Assembly (NCBI GenBank): GCA_963830165.1
Contig: CAWHKZ010000004.1
Span: forward strand, 62,001-126,000
Direction: 5' to 3'
DNA length: 64,000 nt
DNA from: Bog-756 sp963830165
GTDB lineage: Bacteria > Actinomycetota > Acidimicrobiia > Acidimicrobiales > RAAP-2
The notes under the pieces were generated by a model. It saw only the letters and a list, made by a program, of their open reading frames with translations, made no database searches and had not been told where the DNA came from. Shown here piece after piece: positions 57,905 to 64,000 of the stretch. How positions within the stretch are numbered: position 1 is the stretch's first letter; each line of letters begins with the position of its first letter. The position numbers were made by a program, and so were the translations under genes.

Positions 57905-58945
57905 ATGGGTACCGCACCTCACCACACGGGCGCCGTCGCGCCGACGGGGGCCGCCACCGGGCACCGCGACCGGGGGGCGGCCGTCGAGGTGGACGGGCTG
58001 GCCAAGCGCTACCCCAAGGCCGCCGTCGACTCGCTGGCCGGCGTCACGTTCCAGGTCGACCGGGGCGAGGTCTTCGGCTTCCTCGGGCCCAACGGGGCGG
58101 GCAAGTCCACCACCATCGGGATCCTGACCACCCGCATCGTGCCCACCCGCGGCCGGGCCGTGGTGGCCGGGGTCGACGTGGTGGCCGACCCGGTCGGCGC
58201 CCGCCGGGTGCTCGGGGTGGTCCCCCAGCAGAACAACCTGGACCGCTCCCTGTCGGTCCGCCAGAACCTCCTCTTCCACGCCAGCTACCACGGCGTCCCC
58301 CGGGCCGAGCGGGTGCGGCGGGCCGACGCCCTGCTCGACCAGTTCGGCCTGGCCGACCGGCCCGACGGCCGACCCGACGACTTCTCGGGCGGGCAGATCC
58401 AACGGATGATGATCGCCCGGGCCCTGATGCACGCCCCGTCGGTCCTCTTCCTCGACGAGCCCTCGACCGGCCTCGACCCCGCGGCACGCCTCTTCCTGTG
58501 GGAGAAGGTGGCCGAGCTCAAGGCGGCGGGCACCACGGTGGTCATCACCACCCACGACATGGAGGAGGCGGCCACGCTCAGCGACCGGGTGGCCATCATC
58601 GACCACGGCACCCTGCTGGCCCTCGACACCCCGGCCGCGCTCGTCCAGGGCATGGCCCGCGAGCGCACCCTCGACTGCTCGGTCGACCCCGGCCCCGGCG
58701 CCGATCCCGCCGCCCTCGTCACCGCCATCGGGGCACTGGCCGGGGTCGGTGAGACCGAGCGGCTCGACGACCCACCGACGGGGGGCTGGCGACTGCGCAT
58801 CTACGTGGAGGGGGAGGCCGCGGCATTCGTCGCCCCGGTGGCCCAGACCGTCACCGCCTGCGGTGGCACCCTCACCGACGCCCGGCTCGGCGAGCCCAAC
58901 CTGGAGGACGTCTTCATCCACATGACCGGGAGGGCGCTCCGATGA
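57905..58945 (+). CDS. ABC-2 exporter ATP-binding protein (DrrA-like)
   Basis: A 346-residue ATPase. A polar N-terminal tail precedes VDGLAKRYPKAAVDSLAGV; Walker A is GPNGAGKST, signature FSGGQIQRM, Walker B VLFLDEPSTGLDP and H-loop TTHD. The C-terminal ~90 residues with EPNLEDVFIHMTGRAL are typical of the DrrA/NodI group that exports drugs, lipids or polyketides. AAGGAG lies 12 bases before ATG 57905. It overlaps the permease gene by 4 bases. Confidence 0.92.
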   Translation: MGTAPHHTGAVAPTGAATGHRDRGAAVEVDGLAKRYPKAAVDSLAGVTFQVDRGEVFGFLGPNGAGKSTTIGILTTRIVPTRGRAVVAGVDVVADPVGARRVLGVVPQQNNLDRSLSVRQNLLFHASYHGVPRAERVRRADALLDQFGLADRPDGRPDDFSGGQIQRMMIARALMHAPSVLFLDEPSTGLDPAARLFLWEKVAELKAAGTTVVITTHDMEEAATLSDRVAIIDHGTLLALDTPAALVQGMARERTLDCSVDPGPGADPAALVTAIGALAGVGETERLDDPPTGGWRLRIYVEGEAAAFVAPVAQTVTACGGTLTDARLGEPNLEDVFIHMTGRALR

Positions 58946-59754
58946 CCGTCGCCGTGACCGAGGTCGGCGGGGCCGCCCCCCGCTCGGGGCAGTGGCGCAC
59001 CGGCCTCGCCATCCTGCGCCGCGACCTCTTCGTCACCGGCCGGGAGTTCCCCGTCTTCCTGGCCCAGGTCATCCTGCAGCCGCTCTTCCTGCTCTTCGTC
59101 TTCGGCAAGGTCCTGACCGAGCTCGGCTACGCCCGCCCGGGATACGAGCTCGTGCTGTTCCCGGGGCTGGTGGCCCTGGCCGCGGTGCTCACCGGGGTCC
59201 AGAGCACGGCGCTGCCGTTGGTCATCGAGTTCTCGTACAGCAACGAGATCGAGGACCGCCTCCTCGCCCCGCTGCCGGTCAGCGGCGTGGCCCTGGAGAA
59301 GGTGGTGTTCGGGGCCATGCGGGCCTTCGTCGCCGCGGCCGTCATGTTCCCCATCGGCGTCTGGATCCTCGGCGCCATCCCGTGGCGGGGCTCGGCCACC
59401 CCCGCGGTGGTGGCCATCGTCGTCCTCGGCTCGCTGCTCGGCTCGGCCATGGGGCTGATCCTCGGGACCTACGTCCCCCCGCACCGGATCAACGTGACCT
59501 TCGCCCTCGTGCTCACGCCGCTCATCTTCACCGGGTGCAGCCAGTACGCCTGGCCGTCGCTGCACAACCTGCGCTGGTTCCAGGTGGTCTGCGCGCTGAA
59601 CCCGATGACCTACGTGAGCGAGGGGCTGCGCGGCCTCATGGTCCCCCGCGTCCCCCACATCCCGACCGTGCTCTGCTTCGTGGTGGCCACGGGCTACCTC
59701 GTGGTGCTGATGGTGGTGGGCATGATCGGCTTCCGGCGACGCGCCCTCGGCTGA
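58942..59754 (+). CDS. ABC-2 type permease (DrrB-like)
   Basis: A 270-residue membrane protein with six hydrophobic segments. ILRRDLFVTGREFPVFLAQV begins the ABC2_membrane domain, FSYSNEIEDRLLAPLPVSG is the conserved cytosolic loop, and VVCALNPMTYVSEGLRGL is the ABC-2 signature. ATG 58942 overlaps the ATPase stop (ATGA). Together they form a complete exporter; the PIG-L/SDR gene follows after 28 bases but has its own start-proximal TACGCT box. Confidence 0.92.
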   Translation: MTVAVTEVGGAAPRSGQWRTGLAILRRDLFVTGREFPVFLAQVILQPLFLLFVFGKVLTELGYARPGYELVLFPGLVALAAVLTGVQSTALPLVIEFSYSNEIEDRLLAPLPVSGVALEKVVFGAMRAFVAAAVMFPIGVWILGAIPWRGSATPAVVAIVVLGSLLGSAMGLILGTYVPPHRINVTFALVLTPLIFTGCSQYAWPSLHNLRWFQVVCALNPMTYVSEGLRGLMVPRVPHIPTVLCFVVATGYLVVLMVVGMIGFRRRALG

Positions 59755-59782
59755 GCGGCCGGCCCTCCGTTACGCTGCCGAC

Positions 59783-61393
59783 ATGGATCCCCGTCGCATG
59801 TGGGGCGCCCTCGAGGACGGGGCGCTGGAGCGCGTGGTGGTCGTCTCCCCCCACTTCGACGACGCCGTCCTCGGGACGGCCCACCTCCTGGGCTCCCATC
59901 CCGGGTCCACGGTGATCACCGTCATGGGCGGACGGCCCGGGTCGTACCCGGACCCGCCGAGCGAGTGGGACGCGGCCGGCGGCTTCGTGGCGGGCGACGA
60001 CATCGTCGCCGTGCGGCGCGAGGAGGACCGGGCCGCGCTCGCCACGCTGGGAGCGCGGTCGACGTGGCTCGACGTCGTCGACGGGCAGTACGAGCCGCCC
60101 GACCGGCGGCCGTCCCCGGCCGAGGTCGCCGCCCTGCTCGAGGTGGCGCTGCGCGAGGCGGGGCCCACCGCCGTGTTCCTGCCCATGGGGATCGCCCAGC
60201 CCGACCACGCACTCACCCACGCCGCCGGGCTGCGGGTACGCGAGTCCCTCGGCTCCGGGCCCGACGCCCCCCTCTGGTTCGCCTACGAGGACGGTGGCTA
60301 CGTCCACCTCCCGGGCCTGCTGGCCTGGCGGATCTCGGCCCTGTTCCGCCGTGGTCTGTGGCCCACCCCGGCCATCGTCCCCGCCCGGGTGGACATGGCC
60401 GCCAAGCGCGCCGCCGTGGCCTGCTACGCCAGCCAGGTCGCCCCCCTCGAGCGGGAGCACCTCCTGTCCGAGCGGCTCGTGGCCGAGGTACCCGAACAGT
60501 ACTGGCGCATCGACCCGCCCCCGGAGGGCTGGGAGTCCCTGACCACGCTCGACGACCCGGACAGCGCCGTGAGCACGCTCGGCGGGGGCGCCCCGGTCGG
60601 CCCGGGCACGGTGGCGCTGGTCACCGGGGCGTCCTCGGGCATCGGCGCGGCCACCGCCGAGCAGCTGGCCGCCCGGGGGGCCGCAGTGGCGCTGGTGGCC
60701 CGCCGGACCGACCGGCTCGAGGAGGTGGCGGCCGCGTGCCGGGCGGCCGGCGGCGGGGCCCGCGTCTTCGCCGCCGACCTGTCCGACCCCGAGGCGGCGG
60801 CCGAGCTCGGACTCCGGGTGTGGGACGCCCTGGGCCCGGTCGACATCCTGGTCAACAACGCCGCCGTCCCGATGCGGCGGCCGGCCGACCGCCTGACCCT
60901 GGACGAGGTGACCCGGGTGATGACGGTCAACTACCTCTCCCCCGTCGCCCTCACCCTCGCCCTGCTCCCCCGCATGCTGGAACGCGGCCGGGGCACGATC
61001 GTGAACGTGTCGAGCCTCGGCGGCCGGCTCGGCATCGCCCACGAAGCGGCCTACTGCGCCTCCAAGTTCGCGCTCGCCGGGTGGAGCGAGTCCCTCGCCA
61101 TCGACCTGGCGGGCACCGGCCTCTCGGTCCGCCTCGTGCTGCCCGGGGCCGTCGACACCGAGATCTGGGACCAGCCCGGCAACGACCCCGCCGACTACAC
61201 GGGCCCTCTGGCCCCGGCCGGCGAGGTGGCCGCGGGCGTCGTCGACTGTGTGTCGGACGCCCACTTCGAGCACTACATTCCCGACATGAAAGCGGTGGTG
61301 GAGATGAAGAACGGCGACATCGACGGCTTCATGTCCGCCATGGCGGACATGGCCGCCCACCGGGGCGGTCCGTCCGACGGGGACGCGGCATGA
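59783..61393 (+). CDS. PIG-L deacetylase fused to a short-chain dehydrogenase
   Basis: A 536-residue single frame with two enzyme domains. Residues 1-250 are a PIG-L/LmbE zinc deacetylase: SPHFDDAVLG (PHxDD at 23-27) and QPDHALTH (139-146). After a ~25-residue linker, residues 276-520 are an SDR: TGASSGIG (281-288), NNA, VSSLGG and YCASK (Tyr424, Lys428). Both active sites look complete. An internal GTG at 60569 could start a separate SDR, but no stop codon separates the halves. TACGCT ends 6 bases before the ATG. The stop overlaps the next dehydrogenase start (ATGA). PIG-L acts on N-acetyl sugars, so a deacetylate-then-oxidise role is plausible. Confidence 0.88.
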   Translation: MDPRRMWGALEDGALERVVVVSPHFDDAVLGTAHLLGSHPGSTVITVMGGRPGSYPDPPSEWDAAGGFVAGDDIVAVRREEDRAALATLGARSTWLDVVDGQYEPPDRRPSPAEVAALLEVALREAGPTAVFLPMGIAQPDHALTHAAGLRVRESLGSGPDAPLWFAYEDGGYVHLPGLLAWRISALFRRGLWPTPAIVPARVDMAAKRAAVACYASQVAPLEREHLLSERLVAEVPEQYWRIDPPPEGWESLTTLDDPDSAVSTLGGGAPVGPGTVALVTGASSGIGAATAEQLAARGAAVALVARRTDRLEEVAAACRAAGGGARVFAADLSDPEAAAELGLRVWDALGPVDILVNNAAVPMRRPADRLTLDEVTRVMTVNYLSPVALTLALLPRMLERGRGTIVNVSSLGGRLGIAHEAAYCASKFALAGWSESLAIDLAGTGLSVRLVLPGAVDTEIWDQPGNDPADYTGPLAPAGEVAAGVVDCVSDAHFEHYIPDMKAVVEMKNGDIDGFMSAMADMAAHRGGPSDGDAA

Positions 61394-62637
61394 AGGCCCT
61401 CGTGTTCGGGTCCCGCCCCGAGCGCGACGAGCCCCGGCCGGTGCCCTCCGACGACCTGGAGAAGCACCTGGCCTCGCTGCCCTTCGGCCTGCACCACGTC
61501 GACGACGCCCGGCCCGTCAATCCCGACTGGGTGGTCACCCGGCCGATCCTGTCCGGGGTGTGCGGGTCCGACGCCAAGCTCGTGCTGGGCGACTTCGCCG
61601 ACGGCGACATCGACAACCCGATGGCCGCCTTCTCGTCGCTGCCCCACGTGCCCGGCCACGAGGTGGTGGCCGAGGTGGTGGCCCTCGGCCCGGCGGCCCG
61701 CGGCCTCGACGTCGGCCAGCGGGTGGTGCTCAACCCGTGGCTGAGCTGCGCGCCCCGCGGCATCACCCCGTTGTGTCCACCGTGCCGGGCCGGTGACGTC
61801 AACCTGTGCTGGTCGTTCACCACCGGGGACATCGGCCCCGGCGTCCACATCGGCGTGGTGACCGGTGCGCCCGGGGCATGGGCCGAGCTCATGGCCGCAC
61901 ACGACTCCATGCTGATCCCCGTGCCGGACGGCATCTCCGACGAGGCGGCGGTCATGGCCGACCCGTTCTCGGTGGCGTTCCACGCCATCGTCCGCAATCC
62001 CCCGCCGCCCTCGGGCCGGGCCGTCGTCTACGGGGCGGGTGCCCTCGGCCTGGCCAGCGTGGCCATCCTGTCGTCGCTCTACCCCGGCGTGGAGGTGGCG
62101 GTGGTCGCCCGCTTCCCGGCCCAGGAGGAGATGGCGAGGCGCTACGGCGCGTCGCGCGTCGTGGCCCACGAACCGAGCGTGGTGGTGGTCGAGGCCCTGG
62201 CCGAATGGTCGGGGGCCGTGCTCCACCAGGCGTTCGCCGGGCTGCCGATGGCCCACCCCGGGCACATCGACGTCGTCTACGACACCATCGCCAAGCCGGA
62301 GACGTTCGAGGTCGGCGTGCGGGTCCTGGCCGAGCGGGGCCGGCTGGTCTACACCGGGGTGGCCATCCCGGGCCGGTGGGAGTGGACGCCGGTGTACTTC
62401 AAGGAGCTCACCGTCGTGGGCTCCAACGCCTTCGCCCAGGAGGAGTTCGAGGGCACCCGGCGCCATGCCATCGAGCACTACCTGTCGCTGGTGGGCGACG
62501 GGCGCATCGACCTCACCGCGATGGTCACCCACCGGTTCGCCCTCGAGGGCTGGTGGGACGCGCTGAAGGCGCTGTCCCGGCCCGAGCGCAGCGGCGTGCT
62601 GAAGGCGACCTTCACCCCCAACACCGTCCCGGCCTGA
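61390..62637 (+). CDS. Zinc-dependent alcohol dehydrogenase (MDR family)
   Basis: A 415-residue medium-chain dehydrogenase. GVCGSDAKL and GHEVVAEVV give catalytic zinc ligands; CPPCRAGDVNLC the structural zinc region; VVYGAGALGLASVAIL the NAD(P) site. It is longer than the usual 350 residues, with an N-terminal extension of about 40 residues. ATG 61390 overlaps the PIG-L/SDR stop by 4 bases, so the two proteins are made together and may act in one pathway. It converges with the kinase gene. The substrate is unknown. Confidence 0.92.
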   Translation: MKALVFGSRPERDEPRPVPSDDLEKHLASLPFGLHHVDDARPVNPDWVVTRPILSGVCGSDAKLVLGDFADGDIDNPMAAFSSLPHVPGHEVVAEVVALGPAARGLDVGQRVVLNPWLSCAPRGITPLCPPCRAGDVNLCWSFTTGDIGPGVHIGVVTGAPGAWAELMAAHDSMLIPVPDGISDEAAVMADPFSVAFHAIVRNPPPPSGRAVVYGAGALGLASVAILSSLYPGVEVAVVARFPAQEEMARRYGASRVVAHEPSVVVVEALAEWSGAVLHQAFAGLPMAHPGHIDVVYDTIAKPETFEVGVRVLAERGRLVYTGVAIPGRWEWTPVYFKELTVVGSNAFAQEEFEGTRRHAIEHYLSLVGDGRIDLTAMVTHRFALEGWWDALKALSRPERSGVLKATFTPNTVPA

Positions 62638-62643
62638 GCCGGC

Positions 62644-64000
62644 TCAGTCGTCGGGCTCGAGCTCCTCGAAGCGGCGGTAGCGCCCGGACGCGGCGGCCGC
62701 CCACCCCGGGTCGGGGGCGTAGGTGCGGCCCCGGGACACCCAGGACGACGCGGCGCCGAAGTCGGACTCGAGCCCGGCCGCCATCCGGGCCAGGAAGGCC
62801 GCGCCCAGGGCGGCCCCCTCGGGCACGGCGACGGTCTCGACCGGTAGCCCGGTGGCGTCGGCCACCGCCTCCATCCAGGCCGCCGAACGCGACCCCCCGC
62901 CCGTCGCCACGATCCGCCGGGCTCCCACACCGCTGCGGTCGATCATCCGACGGATGACGAACCCGCTCGCCTCGTGGGCGGCCCGCACCACCGCGGCCGG
63001 CCCGTGGGTGATGTCGAGTCCGTGGAGGCTGGCCCGCAGCCCCGGGTCGTGGAACGGCGTCCGCTCGCCCCGGAGGTAGGGCAGCCACACGGGGACCGCG
63101 GCCGGGTCCCCGGGGCGACCGGGCGGCTCCCCCGCCCCCCGCCGGCCGGTGGCCCGCCGGGGGTCCGGCGCACCGACCACGGAGCGCACCCAGTCGACGA
63201 ACAGGCCCCCGGCGTTGCTCGGGCCGCCGGTCAGGACCCGGCCCGGCGAGTGCGAGGGGAAGGTGGTGATCCCGGGCAGGTCGAGCCACTCGTCGGACAC
63301 CACCCACACGATGAGGGTGGCGCCGAAGATGACCAGCACGTCGCCGGGCTCGTCGGCCCCGGCCACCAGCTGCTCGCAGAAGGCGTCGATCGACCCGCCG
63401 CCCACCGCCGTCGCCGACCCCGTGACCGTCCCGACGGCCTGGCCCAGCGGCGCGATGCGCGCCACCCGTCCCTCGTCGATGCCCAGCGCGCCGAGCGCCT
63501 CGCCGTCCCACCGGCCGGCCGGGGCCAGCGAGCCGAAGATGGTGGCCGCCGCCCAGTCGATGGCCGGCACCCCGCACAGCGCGTGGGTGGCCACGGCCTG
63601 GCTCGGCCAGTAGCCGGGCGCGTCGGGCCGCTCGGCCACGGCCCAGGCCACCATGCGCGCCCCCTCCTCGCGCTCGCCGTTGTAGTCGGCGCGGCGGGCC
63701 ACCGGGTCGCCGCCCCACGGGTCGCAGCCGGCCCGCGCGTCGCCGTAGAGGAGGCCGGGCAGGCGGGGGACGCCCCGGCGGTCGACGGCGGTGATGGAGG
63801 GGACCATGGCCGTCACCACCACGCCGGCGGCCGGTCCGTCGAGCACCCGGGCCACCTCGGCGAAGGCCCGGCGGGGGCCGCGCCGCCAGGCCCGGGCCGC
63901 GTCGTGCTCGAGGCGGTCGACGGTGGGGGTCCCGACGGCATGGGGCACCCGGGCGCGGGCCACCACGTTGCCGCCGGCGTCCACGGCCACCGCCTTGACC
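62644..64000 (-). CDS. FGGY-family carbohydrate kinase (5' end outside window)
   Basis: The frame is open to the right-hand window edge, and the sequence there (VKAVAVDAGGN) is the second strand of the FGGY N-terminal domain, so about 15 residues are missing. ATG 63990 is therefore internal. LPYLRGERTPFHDPGLRASLHG and ATGGGSRSAAWMEAVADATG are family motifs for xylulose/gluconate/glycerol-type kinases, and FGATLIVW lies near the substrate site. The sugar or polyol is not determined. Its convergent neighbour is the zinc dehydrogenase, which could feed it. Confidence 0.9.
   Translation of the reverse strand, partial: VKAVAVDAGGNVVARARVPHAVGTPTVDRLEHDAARAWRRGPRRAFAEVARVLDGPAAGVVVTAMVPSITAVDRRGVPRLPGLLYGDARAGCDPWGGDPVARRADYNGEREEGARMVAWAVAERPDAPGYWPSQAVATHALCGVPAIDWAAATIFGSLAPAGRWDGEALGALGIDEGRVARIAPLGQAVGTVTGSATAVGGGSIDAFCEQLVAGADEPGDVLVIFGATLIVWVVSDEWLDLPGITTFPSHSPGRVLTGGPSNAGGLFVDWVRSVVGAPDPRRATGRRGAGEPPGRPGDPAAVPVWLPYLRGERTPFHDPGLRASLHGLDITHGPAAVVRAAHEASGFVIRRMIDRSGVGARRIVATGGGSRSAAWMEAVADATGLPVETVAVPEGAALGAAFLARMAAGLESDFGAASSWVSRGRTYAPDPGWAAAASGRYRRFEELEPDD

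Noticed and set aside
59783..60568. Treating the PIG-L region as a separate gene
   Set aside because: No stop codon follows the PIG-L domain before the SDR domain, so a separate gene is not supported, although an internal start at 60569 cannot be excluded.
1..64000. CRISPR arrays, rRNA genes, riboswitches and replication origins
   Set aside because: I noticed no spaced direct repeats, rRNA-like sequence, recognisable riboswitch core or DnaA-box cluster anywhere in the window.

Overview
The window is high-GC DNA with short intergenic gaps and many 1-4 base gene overlaps. Gene content points to an actinobacterium, and by inference to the class Acidimicrobiia or a relative. The pointers are F420-linked enzyme families (a luciferase-like oxidoreductase, a Ddn-like protein, an F420-dependent-reductase-like protein), a fused FadE34-type acyl-CoA dehydrogenase, MaoC/enoyl-CoA hydratase sets, a fused LivH-LivM permease, and many genes that look leaderless (a TANNNT box ending 5-7 bases before the start codon).

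Layout. 1-13.9 kb: a mixed block with a molybdopterin oxidoreductase (cut by the window edge), an aquaporin, a class B penicillin-binding protein, a membrane glycosyltransferase, an SDR, a GH15 glucosidase/trehalase-like enzyme, two VOC proteins, a redoxin-fold protein lacking the expected cysteine, a 3-methyladenine DNA glycosylase and an F420-reductase-like protein. 13.9-18.7 kb: an accessory, decaying region with a leaderless GntR/ABC operon whose permease is frameshifted at a G8 tract, an unknown protein, a truncated integrase joined to a beheaded DUF1778-type antitoxin, and an intact GNAT toxin, next to tRNA-Val(GAC). 18.8-27.3 kb: mostly chromosomal genes including a DUF2127 protein, a PhyH dioxygenase, a HAD phosphatase, tRNA-Cys(GCA), glnD, an L,D-transpeptidase and an enoyl-CoA hydratase.

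27.3-38.2 kb: a surface-glycan cluster on the minus strand. A Wzm/Wzt ABC exporter and a ClpP subunit sit among five GT4 glycosyltransferases of two types (A and B) and two related methyltransferase-like proteins. The order is MT-A-B-MT-A-ClpP-Wzm-Wzt-A-B, which looks like a repeated cassette, probably read from a promoter just upstream of 38231. 38.3-41.1 kb: tRNA-Leu(UAG), a Ddn-like protein, a methyltransferase and a MFE-type SDR. 41.1-46.1 kb: a complete branched-chain amino-acid-type (Liv) ABC importer in one operon. 46.2-52.1 kb: acyl-CoA catabolism (two MaoC-type proteins, fused acyl-CoA dehydrogenase, enoyl-CoA hydratase, acyl-CoA ligase), resembling sterol side-chain or branched-acid degradation. 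52.3-57.6 kb: a DMT transporter, LLM oxidoreductase, TesB-type thioesterase, DUF427, ABM, VOC and a zinc alcohol dehydrogenase. 57.9-64 kb: an ABC-2 exporter pair, a PIG-L deacetylase/SDR fusion, a second zinc dehydrogenase translationally coupled to it, and an FGGY sugar kinase cut by the window edge.

The most unusual items are the PIG-L/SDR fusion protein (59.8-61.4 kb), the repeated glycan cassette with an embedded clpP, the homopolymer frameshift in the GntR-controlled ABC permease, and the integrase/antitoxin chimaera in front of an intact GNAT toxin.
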